DNA from: DASPGQ01 sp035457705
Lineage (GTDB): Bacteria > Acidobacteriota > Vicinamibacteria > Marinacidobacterales > SMYC01
Length of the DNA stretch: 64,000 nt
Direction of reading: 5' to 3'
Assembly (NCBI GenBank): GCA_035457705.1
Contig: DATIBD010000032.1
Coordinates: 1-64,000 of the forward strand
In this document: piece by piece, positions 41,638 through 49,172 of the stretch
Position numbering within the stretch: position 1 is the first letter of the stretch
How the letters are laid out: each line of letters opens with the position of its first letter
Made by a program: the position numbers and the translations under genes
The notes under the pieces: model-generated
What the model was told of the DNA's origin: nothing
Seen by the model: the letters and a program-made list of their open reading frames with translations, nothing else
The model's database searches: none

Positions 41638-42687
41638 ATGAGCGACACCACGCTCGGAAGCTGCCCGATCCCCTTCTCCCGCTACGGCCATATCACTCTG
41701 GGTCACGGGAGTGGCGGAGAGCTGATGGCCGACCTGATCTCCGGCCTCTTCGTCCCCGCCTTCGCGAACGAAACCTTGGCGGCGCTCGAGGACCAGGCGT
41801 CGCTCGCCTGGAACGGCTCGCGACTCGCCTTCACGACCGACTCCTACGTGGTCCGGCCCCTTTTCTTTCCCGGGGGCGATATCGGATCCCTCGCGGTCAA
41901 CGGCACGATCAACGATCTCTCCGTGGGGGGCGCGACACCGATCGCTCTCAGCGCCGCGTTCATTCTGGAAGAGGGGCTCGAGATCGCTCTACTCGAACGC
42001 ATCGTGCGGTCGATGGCGCGCGCCTGTTCCGACGCCGGCGTCGAGCTCGTTACCGGCGACACCAAGGTGGTCGAGCGGGGGAAGGGCGATCAGGTCTTCA
42101 TCAACACGTCCGGCATCGGACGGATCGCGCCCGGGAGCGTTCTTTCGATCGCATCGGCCCAACCCGGCGATCGGATTCTCGTGTCAGGAACCCTAGGCGA
42201 TCACGGCATCGCGATCCTTTCGGTGCGGGAGGGACTCGCGTTCGAGACCACCATCAAAAGCGATAGCGCACCGCTCCACACACTGACGAGGGCGATGCTC
42301 GACACCTGTCCGCAGATCCGGTGCATGCGCGACCTCACCCGGGGCGGGTTATCGAGCGCGCTTCACGAGCTCGCCGCCGCTTCGGACGTGGGCGTCCGGC
42401 TCTTCGAGAGGGACATCCCACTGAAAACCGAGGTGCGAGCCGCGAGCGAGATGCTCGGCCTCGATCCGGTATATATCGCGAACGAAGGCAAGCTAATGGC
42501 GATCGTGCCCGAAGCTCATTCCAAAAGGGTGATCGGGGTGATGCGAAGTCATCCCCTGGGAGCTGACGCGGCGGATATCGGCGAGATCGCGAAGGACCAA
42601 CGCAGGAGGGTCGTGATGCAATCCTCGGTCGGAGGCGAGCGCGTCGTCACCAGAATTTCAGGAGAGCCGCTGCCTCGAATTTGCTGA
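41638..42687 (+). CDS. hypE: Carbamoyl dehydratase HypE
   Basis: A 349-residue PurM-fold enzyme that dehydrates the C-terminal thiocarbamoyl group to thiocyanate, the cyanide donor. ITLGHGSGGELMADLI, FTTDSYVVRPLFFPGGDIGSLAVNGTINDL, VTGDTKVVERGKGD and MRDLTRGGLSSALHELA are intact, and the protein ends in the required C-terminal Cys (EPLPRIC). Confidence 0.96.
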   Translation: MSDTTLGSCPIPFSRYGHITLGHGSGGELMADLISGLFVPAFANETLAALEDQASLAWNGSRLAFTTDSYVVRPLFFPGGDIGSLAVNGTINDLSVGGATPIALSAAFILEEGLEIALLERIVRSMARACSDAGVELVTGDTKVVERGKGDQVFINTSGIGRIAPGSVLSIASAQPGDRILVSGTLGDHGIAILSVREGLAFETTIKSDSAPLHTLTRAMLDTCPQIRCMRDLTRGGLSSALHELAAASDVGVRLFERDIPLKTEVRAASEMLGLDPVYIANEGKLMAIVPEAHSKRVIGVMRSHPLGADAADIGEIAKDQRRRVVMQSSVGGERVVTRISGEPLPRIC

Positions 42688-42706
42688 GAGCGAACGGAGG
42701 TCAGAC

Positions 42707-43909
42707 ATGACAAATGCCAAGAGCTGGGCCGCTCCGCTCGCGGTGCGCGAAGGCGCCATCGGTGAAGCGCTGGATTCGAAGCTCGATCTCGGTCCGCACA
42801 AAGCCGTCCACGCCTTCTGGCTCGCGGGCATGAGCTGTGACGGATGCTCGATTGGAGTCGTGGGTGCCACGAGCCCGTCGGCGGAGATGCTCATGGCCGG
42901 TACCATCCCCGGTATTCCCAAAGTCGTCCTCCACCATCCCGTTCTCGCCGTAGAGGCCGGAGAAGCCTTCGTCGAGAACTTTCGGATGGCGGAGCGAGGT
43001 GAGCTCGGGCTCCCCTACGTCATAATCTTCGAAGGCTCCGTACCCGACGAGCGGATTGCCTCGAAGAACGGCGGCTACTGGTCGGCGCTGGGCGCCGAGC
43101 CGCTTCCCGATGGACAACAAAAGCCGATCCCGACAGCGGAGTGGCTCTCGCGCCTCGCCCCGAAAGCGGCGGCCGTCATCGCCATTGGCACCTGCGCCAC
43201 CTGGGGCGGCATCCCAGCGGCCGCGGGGAACCCCACCGGCTCGATGGGGGTGATGGATTTTCTCGGTGCCGATTACCGCAGCGATCTGGGGCTTCCCGTG
43301 GTGAACATCCCGGGATGCTCCCCCATCGGGGACAACTTCACCGAGACCGTGGCCGCGGTCTTGCTGTTCCTTCAAGGGCACGGTCCGCTTCCGGAGTTCG
43401 ACGAGCTCGGCCGACCTGCCTGGCTCTTCCAGCAGACCGTACACCAGCGGTGCGGCCGTGCCGGCTTCTACGAGGAAGGAACGTTCGCCGATCGATACGG
43501 ACAGAAGGAATGTCTGGTCGAGATTGGCTGCTGGGGTCCCGTGGTGCAATGCAACATCACCGAACGGGGCGCCATCAACCACGTGGGCGGATGTATGAAT
43601 ACCGGCGGGATCTGCATCGGATGCACCATGCCGGGATTCCCCGATCGGTTCGCTCCGTTCTACGAGCACCCCCCGGGCTCGCGCCTTTCGACCAACACCT
43701 CGAGGCTCACGGGGACTTTCGTTCGCGCACTGCGCCGCATGACGCAGCAGTTCCAGAACCGCAGCCCGCGCTGGGAGCATGACGTACCAAGCGGCTGGGG
43801 CCACGTCGCAAAACCCCACATCGCGCGGCGTGCTCTCCACGAGATCTACGAGAAGATGCAGTTTTTAGGAAGTGTCAAGCCGGGAAGCCGGGGAAAGGAG
43901 CAACGATGA
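42707..43909 (+). CDS. hhyS: [NiFe]-hydrogenase small subunit, group 1h type
   Basis: A 400-residue electron-transfer subunit with three Fe-S clusters. The proximal motif is GMSCDGCSIGVVGA; further ligands are in IGTCATWGG and NIPGCSPIGD; the medial/distal ligands are in VHQRCGRAGF, KECLVEIGCWGPVVQC and GGCMNTGGICIGCTMPGFPD. There is no Tat signal, which with the CDGCS proximal motif fits group 1h (Hhy, atmospheric-H2-oxidising) enzymes, where an Asp replaces one proximal Cys ligand. GGAGG lies before the ATG. The enzyme should be cytosolic, on the inner face of the membrane. Confidence 0.93.
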   Translation: MTNAKSWAAPLAVREGAIGEALDSKLDLGPHKAVHAFWLAGMSCDGCSIGVVGATSPSAEMLMAGTIPGIPKVVLHHPVLAVEAGEAFVENFRMAERGELGLPYVIIFEGSVPDERIASKNGGYWSALGAEPLPDGQQKPIPTAEWLSRLAPKAAAVIAIGTCATWGGIPAAAGNPTGSMGVMDFLGADYRSDLGLPVVNIPGCSPIGDNFTETVAAVLLFLQGHGPLPEFDELGRPAWLFQQTVHQRCGRAGFYEEGTFADRYGQKECLVEIGCWGPVVQCNITERGAINHVGGCMNTGGICIGCTMPGFPDRFAPFYEHPPGSRLSTNTSRLTGTFVRALRRMTQQFQNRSPRWEHDVPSGWGHVAKPHIARRALHEIYEKMQFLGSVKPGSRGKEQR

Positions 43910-44178
43910 TGACACCCTGGACCCTGGGGTTCCTCCTGGGAGGGATCGTGGTGGCGGTCGTCGCGGTCCTCCTTGTAACCATCCTCGCCGTGGCCTGGCG
44001 TATCGAGTCGCTCGCGAGCACAGCGCTCCGGGTCGCGGGACAGATCGAGACCGGCACCCAGCCCATTTGGGCACTCGGCACCGCGAACTCGATGGTCGAG
44101 GACATCGTCCGCACGGTTCGCTCCATTGATCGCCGCGTCACGACGATTGCCGATTCGTTGGAGGGAGGTGGTACGTGA
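43906..44178 (+). CDS. Hydrogenase-associated small membrane protein 1 (of five)
   Basis: A 90-residue protein with one N-terminal helix (LGFLLGGIVVAVVAVLLVTILAVAW) and a soluble amphipathic tail. Its start overlaps the hhyS stop. It shares with the next four genes a motif (I/V)xx(N/G/E)T about 20 residues after the helix, here I47-E-T-G-T51 followed by PIWALGTANSMVEDIVRTVRSID. The tail ends within GGAGGTGG, the ribosome site of the next gene. It is probably a membrane-anchored helical subunit of, or platform for, the hydrogenase; I know no described function. Confidence 0.8.
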   Translation: MMTPWTLGFLLGGIVVAVVAVLLVTILAVAWRIESLASTALRVAGQIETGTQPIWALGTANSMVEDIVRTVRSIDRRVTTIADSLEGGGT

Positions 44179-44435
44179 GCGGTTGGGTGGCCGCACTCAT
44201 CCTCGCCGCTCTCGTGCTGGTCGTGGTGACCGTGCTGCTGCAGCTCATTCTGGCGACCGCGCGACGGATTCATGGGCTCGTCGAGAACATCTGGACGGGC
44301 GGAAAGCGGATCGCCGCGAACACGGTGAACATCGCCCAGCTGGAACGCACGAACTTTCTCGCCAGCGTGCTTCTGGAATCAGCGGGCAACATCGCGTCCG
44401 CGGCGGAGCGCATCTCGAAGGCGACCAGGAAATGA
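44175..44435 (+). CDS. Hydrogenase-associated small membrane protein 2 (of five)
   Basis: An 86-residue protein from a GTG overlapping the previous stop (GTGA). One membrane helix (AALILAALVLVVVTVLLQLILA), then RRIHGLVENIWTGGKRIAANT with the shared motif I46-A-A-N-T50 and a helical tail (NIAQLERTNFLASVLLESAGNIASAAERI). The heptad-like spacing of hydrophobics in the tail suggests a coiled coil. Same architecture as its neighbours, so probably a paralogue. Confidence 0.8.
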   Translation: MSGWVAALILAALVLVVVTVLLQLILATARRIHGLVENIWTGGKRIAANTVNIAQLERTNFLASVLLESAGNIASAAERISKATRK

Positions 44436-44722
44436 CGACACTCCTTACCCTTCTCAGCTGTCTCGCGGCGCTCGCGCTATTGGCCATCGTGGCCGTCTAT
44501 CTCGTTCTGATCCGGAACGAGCTCGATGCGATTGGAGGCTCCGCGTCCAGCTATCTCGCCAAGATTCGTTTTGGGCTTCGAGCGATCGAGAAGGAGACGG
44601 GCCACCTGGCGCCCGAGGTGACTGCGCTCAACGAAGGCCTCCGATCGCTCGATGCGGGACTCCGTGCTGTCGAGGCCGAGCTCGGACGCGTGGTCGATAA
44701 CTTGAAAGGAGGTGCGCGGTGA
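44432..44722 (+). CDS. Hydrogenase-associated small membrane protein 3 (of five)
   Basis: A 96-residue protein starting in an ATGA overlap. Membrane helix LLTLLSCLAALALLAIVAVYLVLI, shared motif region I52-E-K-E-T56, then a strong coiled-coil pattern (LAPEVTALNEGLRSLDAGLRAVEAELGRVVDNL). It has the longest tail of the five. A Cys within the membrane helix (SC10) is unique to this member. Confidence 0.8.
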   Translation: MTTLLTLLSCLAALALLAIVAVYLVLIRNELDAIGGSASSYLAKIRFGLRAIEKETGHLAPEVTALNEGLRSLDAGLRAVEAELGRVVDNLKGGAR

Positions 44723-45003
44723 CCGCCGTACTCTGGATCTGGGGAATCACTCTCGGCCTGGTAACACTCATCATCGTTCCCGTCGCAATCGTCTTGCTGC
44801 AGCGCACCCTGCGGGCGGCGTCGGCGATCGAGCGGTACACGCGCGAAGCACTCGACGCCGGCCTGGGCATCGCCAGGAATACCGAGGCGGTCAAAGCGCT
44901 CGAGGAGACGATCGCCGCGGCAGGCTCTCTTCTCGAGGCGAGCCAGAAGCTCGCGGGGCGCACGGACGTCATCGCCAAGGCCGTAGGAACGAAAAGAGGT
45001 TGA
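44719..45003 (+). CDS. Hydrogenase-associated small membrane protein 4 (of five)
   Basis: A 94-residue protein from a GTG overlapping the previous stop, with AAAGGAGG 5 nt upstream. Helix ITLGLVTLIIVPVAIVLLQ, then a helical stretch with the shared motif I51-A-R-N-T55 and AVKALEETIAAAGSLLEASQKLAG. The NTEAVKALEET segment matches NTVNIAQLERT of protein 2, the clearest evidence that the genes are paralogous. Confidence 0.8.
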   Translation: MTAVLWIWGITLGLVTLIIVPVAIVLLQRTLRAASAIERYTREALDAGLGIARNTEAVKALEETIAAAGSLLEASQKLAGRTDVIAKAVGTKRG

Positions 45004-45007
45004 CGTC

Positions 45008-45274
45008 GTGACCATCCTGACGATCTGGACCCTGGTGCTCGCCGGCGCCATCGTGCTCGTCCTCGCGGTCTATCTGATCGCCGTCGCCATACAGCTACTC
45101 CGTGCCAGCCGACATCTCGCGGCGCTCGCATCGGGTTTGACGCAAGTCCGGAACAACACCGCACCCCTCGAAGAACGGCTCGCCACGATCGCGGGCGCTC
45201 TTTCGGCGCTGAAGAAGGAGTTCGCCGCGGTCGACGAGCACCTGCGGTCGACGGTGGACGCACTCGGAGGCTGA
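45008..45274 (+). CDS. Hydrogenase-associated small membrane protein 5 (of five)
   Basis: An 88-residue protein from GTG 45008. Helix TLVLAGAIVLVLAVYLIAVAIQLL, then RASRHLAALASGLTQVRNNTAPLEERLATIAGALSALKKEF with the shared motif V47-R-N-N-T51. The gene ends 1 nt before the large-subunit ATG (TGAG-ATG), so the five small genes are a compact block wholly between hhyS and hhyL. Confidence 0.8.
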   Translation: MTILTIWTLVLAGAIVLVLAVYLIAVAIQLLRASRHLAALASGLTQVRNNTAPLEERLATIAGALSALKKEFAAVDEHLRSTVDALGG

Positions 45275-45275
45275 G

Positions 45276-47162
45276 ATGTGTTTCAAGAACCTTCCCATCG
45301 ACATCGACGACCGGGGCCGGATGACCCTTCGCGACGAGGCGAGTCGCGCCTTCGCCGTGAGCACGGTCCCGGCGAGCACGGGCCCGAAGCCCCTGTCCGA
45401 GGCCGCGATCAAGGATCTGCTAGCGCGCAACGGCTACATCAAGAATGTGGATTTCGACCCCGTCACCCGCGTGGCGGGTGCGCTCGCTTTCCATGCCGTC
45501 GTCGATCTCAAAGAGCGCCGGGTGCTCGACACGAACTCGATGGCAACGCTTTTCCGGGGCTATGAAGTCATCATGAACGGCCGCGACCCTCGTGACGCGA
45601 TATTCATCACGAGTCGCGCCTGCGGAGTGTGCGGCGGGGTCCATGCGATCGCGGCGGTGAAGGCCATCGAAATGGCGCTCGGCCTCGTGCCGCCGCCCCT
45701 CGGAGTCCTGATTCGCAACCTCATGCTGGCGATGGAGTTCGACTACGACCACCCGCTTCATCTCTTCTTGCTCGCGGGCCCGGATTACTCCCAGCTCGTA
45801 GTGGAGCAATCGAACCCATCGATTTGGGAGAAAGCCAAGAGCTTCGAGGCACGCGGCCGAGATGTCCACGGCTACCGTTACCTCGCGGATATCATGACCG
45901 ATCTGAATCCGCTGACCGGGAAGCTCTACGTGGAAGCGCTCAGGATGACGCGCGTGGCACGCGAGGCCTATGTCGTGCTGGGCGGCAAATATCCGCACCC
46001 CGAGACCATCGTGCCCGGCGGCGTGAGCACCACCGTGAGCCTTCAGGCCTTCAACGAGTATTACATGCGCTTGCAGCAGCTCTTCGATTACTCGAAGAAG
46101 GTTGCGGCGATCTGGGACGACCTGACGGAGTTCTTCTATGCCTGCGACGAACGATACAAGCGCTGCGGGTCGCGACCCGCGCACATGGCCGAGCTCGGTC
46201 TCTGGGACGATCCCGAGGCCTACGATGCCTCGTTCGCGAACTGTGACAGTTGGGGCGAGAAACGCTGGTCGACTCCCGGAGTCATTATCGACGGCGAGCT
46301 CGTCACCACGAAACTCACCGCCATCAATGCGGGCCTCGAAGAGTTCGTCGAACATTCCTATTACGAGCCCTGGGACGGCCAGAAGTTCGAGAAGGACCCC
46401 CTGGGCAATCCTCTGAGCCCGTACCATCCGTGGAACAAAGAGACGAAGCCGAAGCCCACGGGGCAGAACTGGAAAGAGAGGTACTCTTGGGCGACCTCCC
46501 CTCGGTGGGATCGCCAGGCGGTCGAGGCGGGTGCCTATACTCGACTCTGGGTTACCGCTGCGGCCAAAAAGATCCGCCCGAACGATTTCGTGGAAGCAAC
46601 AGGCTCGAGCCTCAAATTCAACGTCCCGAGAGTGGAGCTTCCGGAAATGGAACTGGAGTGGAGGATCCCGGACGTATGGAATACTTTCGAGCGCAACCGC
46701 GCCCGGGCTTATGCCATTCTGTTCAACAACGCCGTCGCCATGAACGATTGGCTCAAGGGGTTGAGCTACCTCAAGTACGGCAAGACCGAGGTCGCAACCC
46801 CCTTCGAGATTCCGAAGAGCGGTACGCGAATCGGCGTCGGCTACTCCGGCGCCGGCCGTGGCTGGCTGAGCCACCACCTCGAGCTCGACGGGGGTGTGGT
46901 GACGAACTATCAGATCGTCACTCCCTCGACGATCAATGCCTCTCCCCGAGACGTATGGGGGCATCTCGGTCCTTACGAGGAAGCGGTCATGTCGACCCCG
47001 CTAATCGAAGAGTTCGAGAAACCAGAAGACTTCAAAGCGGTCGACGTCCTGCGCACGCTCAGGAGCTTCGACCCATGCATGCCCTGCACGACCCATGTCC
47101 ATGCGGGGGACCACGTCGTCTCGCGCGAGATCAATACCTGCGCTTGCGGGGTCGATGGCTGA
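45276..47162 (+). CDS. hhyL: [NiFe]-hydrogenase large (catalytic) subunit, group 1h type
   Basis: A 628-residue catalytic subunit. The NiFe ligands are complete: L1 motif SRACGVCGGVH (C116, C119) and L2 motif DPCMPCTTH (C601, C604), so no selenocysteine here. FDPVTRVAGALAFHAVVDL near the N-terminus and EYYMRLQQLF, KPKPTGQNWKERYSWATSPRWD in the insert are typical of the group 1h subunit. After H607 a 21-residue tail containing NTCACGVDG remains; it may be the peptide removed by the maturation protease. H2 oxidation with electrons leaving through HhyS. Confidence 0.95.
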   Translation: MCFKNLPIDIDDRGRMTLRDEASRAFAVSTVPASTGPKPLSEAAIKDLLARNGYIKNVDFDPVTRVAGALAFHAVVDLKERRVLDTNSMATLFRGYEVIMNGRDPRDAIFITSRACGVCGGVHAIAAVKAIEMALGLVPPPLGVLIRNLMLAMEFDYDHPLHLFLLAGPDYSQLVVEQSNPSIWEKAKSFEARGRDVHGYRYLADIMTDLNPLTGKLYVEALRMTRVAREAYVVLGGKYPHPETIVPGGVSTTVSLQAFNEYYMRLQQLFDYSKKVAAIWDDLTEFFYACDERYKRCGSRPAHMAELGLWDDPEAYDASFANCDSWGEKRWSTPGVIIDGELVTTKLTAINAGLEEFVEHSYYEPWDGQKFEKDPLGNPLSPYHPWNKETKPKPTGQNWKERYSWATSPRWDRQAVEAGAYTRLWVTAAAKKIRPNDFVEATGSSLKFNVPRVELPEMELEWRIPDVWNTFERNRARAYAILFNNAVAMNDWLKGLSYLKYGKTEVATPFEIPKSGTRIGVGYSGAGRGWLSHHLELDGGVVTNYQIVTPSTINASPRDVWGHLGPYEEAVMSTPLIEEFEKPEDFKAVDVLRTLRSFDPCMPCTTHVHAGDHVVSREINTCACGVDG

Positions 47163-47168
47163 CGGCGA

Positions 47169-47651
47169 ATGCGGATTCTCGTCGGGAGCGTCGGCTACTT
47201 CAACCTGCGTGATCTGTCCGCGGGCCAAATGATCGCCGAGCGCCTGCAGCAAGAAGGCCTTCCCGGCAACGTGGACGTGTTCGACCTGAGCTACGGCGGC
47301 CCGATTGCCACGGTTCATCGATTGACCGAGACCGAGCCGCCCTACGAGCGCCTCATCATCGTGGGAGCTGTCGCCCGTCCCCGCGAGAAGCCGAGCTACC
47401 GATGGTATCGATGGGAGCGGAACTTACCGCCACCCGACGAAGTTCAGGCACGCGTGGGCGAGGCCGTGACCGGAGTCATCGACCTCGAGAGTTTTCCCAT
47501 CATCGCGCAGCAGTTCGGTGCGCTCCCGGACGACGTGCGAATCGTGGAGATCGACGCGGTCGAGACCCAAGCCGGTCTCGAACCGAGCGCCGCGGTGGGG
47601 GCGATGTTGCCCGACGTGTGCGCGCTCGTGCGGCGCCTGGTAATCGAATAA
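47169..47651 (+). CDS. Hydrogenase-locus protein with maturation-protease-like fold
   Basis: A 160-residue protein. RILVGSVGYFNLRDLSAGQMIAERLQQEGLPGNVDVFDLSYGG has the overall pattern of HyaD/HupD proteases (G-x-G-N-x-L-x-x-D-x-x-G) but the nickel-binding acidic residues of the first loop are not conserved (GYFNLRD) and no clear His ligand is seen. It may be a pseudo-protease acting as a chaperone, or belong to the set of conserved proteins accompanying group 1h hydrogenases. It starts 6 nt after hhyL. Confidence 0.65.
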   Translation: MRILVGSVGYFNLRDLSAGQMIAERLQQEGLPGNVDVFDLSYGGPIATVHRLTETEPPYERLIIVGAVARPREKPSYRWYRWERNLPPPDEVQARVGEAVTGVIDLESFPIIAQQFGALPDDVRIVEIDAVETQAGLEPSAAVGAMLPDVCALVRRLVIE

Positions 47652-47656
47652 TCGCC

Positions 47657-48328
47657 ATGTCCCAATCCGGTAATGGCCAGGATCCCGGGGTCGAGAGTCA
47701 TGCGGCCCGGATCGCCGAGCTCGTCGCCGAGCTCGAGGCTCTCCCCGATTCCGAGGCGAAAGCGAAAGCGCTGGAGCTCGTCGAGAACGTCGACCATCTT
47801 CACCGTACGTGCGTCTGGCGTCTCTTCGAAATCCTCAGCGAGCTCGGCGGCAAAGGACTCATCGAGCGCATGGTGAGCGAGCCGGCGGTCAAGGCGCTCT
47901 TCGTCCTGTACGACTTGATCCCGAGCCAGCCCCTCACGCCGGTCGAATCACCGGCCAGGGTTTCGGCGCCTTTCGCGGGCGGCTTCGTGCCTCTGTCGGC
48001 GATCGAAGGCATTCATGCCGAGCCGTCATGGCACGTGGTGTTCGCACGAGAAGATCTTCCGCCCGGAAGCCTTCGCGCCGTCGAGGTCGATGGCACGCCG
48101 CTTCTGTTGGCGAGCACTGGCGACGCCGTCTTCGCCTATCGCAACAGCTGCGGGGGCAGCATACTCCCGCTACACCTCGGGACCCTCGTCGACGGAGAGA
48201 TCCACTGCCCCTGGCACGGGTGTCGCTACGACGTGGAAACCGGAAAGAAGAGCGGCGGCATCGCCGGCGGCCTCGAGGCCTTCCGCGTCGTCGTCGATGG
48301 CGATAGGATCCGCATCCAGAGGCGTTGA
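47657..48328 (+). CDS. Rieske-type iron-sulfur protein with NifU-like helical N-terminus
   Basis: A 223-residue soluble protein. Residues 1-95 are helical (LVAELEALPDSEAKAKALELVENVDHLHRTCVWRLFEILSELGGKG), like the N-terminal part of the NifU/Rieske proteins found with group 1h hydrogenases. Residues about 115-220 are a Rieske fold. The second ligand motif is normal (IHCPWHGCRYD), but the first, usually CxH, reads NSCGGSILPLHLG, so its His is missing or supplied by H further on. It may carry electrons from the hydrogenase. ATG at 47657. Confidence 0.8.
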   Translation: MSQSGNGQDPGVESHAARIAELVAELEALPDSEAKAKALELVENVDHLHRTCVWRLFEILSELGGKGLIERMVSEPAVKALFVLYDLIPSQPLTPVESPARVSAPFAGGFVPLSAIEGIHAEPSWHVVFAREDLPPGSLRAVEVDGTPLLLASTGDAVFAYRNSCGGSILPLHLGTLVDGEIHCPWHGCRYDVETGKKSGGIAGGLEAFRVVVDGDRIRIQRR

Positions 48329-49152
48329 TGCGGCGGATTCTCGTGGCTGGCGTGGGAAACGTCCTTCGGGGCGACGATGGTTTCGGAATCCGCCTGCTCC
48401 ACAAGCTCGAGAGCGGCAAACTCGGCCGCAATCCGGCGATTCGGTTCTGGGAAAGCGGCATCGCCGGCGTGAGTCTCGTCCAGGAGCTCTTGGACGGTTT
48501 CGACGCTCTGGTCGTGCTCGACGCCATCGACAACCGGGGCCGGCCGGGCGAGCTCTTCGTCTTCGAGCCCGACCTCGACGCCCTTCGAAGCGAGGGAGGT
48601 AACCCTTCCCGGGCCGTGGACTTGCACGAGGCGACGCCTCGAGACGTTTTGCGGATGGCGGCGGCACTCGACGTGCTTCCCGAGCGGGTATGGATCGTGG
48701 GCGCTCAGCCCGGCTCGTGCGACGAGCTCACCGAACGGCTCACGCCCGAAGTGGCTCGCGCCGTCGAGGATGCCTGCCGTCGCGTCGAGGAGCTCATCGC
48801 CGGTTTCGTGGCCCAAGATGTCTCCCAGATCGACGAGGTCCTGCAGATTCTCTACTGGCTCCGGGGCGAAGGCCTCGCCCCGGATGTGGCACCCTCGGAC
48901 CTCGAGCGATGGCTGGGTCTCGGCGCCGTCGCCATCGCACCCGTGCTCGAGCGCATGGTTGGCCTCGGGCTCGTGGAAGCCGCTCGTGCGGGACGATACC
49001 GCCTCTCGGCTCTCGGCTTCGACGAGGGAGCCCGAAGATTCGCCGACGAGTTCTCCGAGATCACGAAACCAGGTCACGGTGAGTGCGGGGACCCGAGCTG
49101 CGAATGTTACGAGAGCGGAGATCCCGCCGACTGCCGCCACAACGTCATGTAG
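48328..49152 (+). CDS. Hydrogenase maturation protease fused to winged helix and Cys-rich tail
   Basis: A 274-residue fusion. Residues 1-155 are a HupD/HybD endopeptidase: LVAGVGNVLRGDDGFGIRLL (acidic nickel ligand), LVVLDAIDNRGRPGE (Asp) and RAVDLHEATPRDVL (His). It should cleave the C-terminal tail of HhyL once nickel is in. Residues about 165-245 look like a winged helix (DEVLQILYWLRGEGLAPDVAPSDLERWLGL...VGLGLVEAARAGRYRLSALG). The final 25 residues, HGECGDPSCECYESGDPADCRHNVM, are Cys/His-rich and probably bind a metal. The extra domains suggest a built-in metal or DNA sensor. TGATG coupling to the Rieske gene. Confidence 0.85.
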   Translation: MRRILVAGVGNVLRGDDGFGIRLLHKLESGKLGRNPAIRFWESGIAGVSLVQELLDGFDALVVLDAIDNRGRPGELFVFEPDLDALRSEGGNPSRAVDLHEATPRDVLRMAAALDVLPERVWIVGAQPGSCDELTERLTPEVARAVEDACRRVEELIAGFVAQDVSQIDEVLQILYWLRGEGLAPDVAPSDLERWLGLGAVAIAPVLERMVGLGLVEAARAGRYRLSALGFDEGARRFADEFSEITKPGHGECGDPSCECYESGDPADCRHNVM

Positions 49153-49172
49153 CCAACCGAGAGGACGATCAT

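Noticed and set aside
42707..42790. Tat signal on the hydrogenase small subunit
   Set aside because: The N-terminus (MTNAKSWAAPLAVREGAIG) has no RRxFLK motif or hydrophobic stretch.
47076..47087. Possible selenocysteine in the hydrogenase large subunit
   Set aside because: The L2 motif is DPCMPC with ordinary Cys codons; no in-frame TGA.
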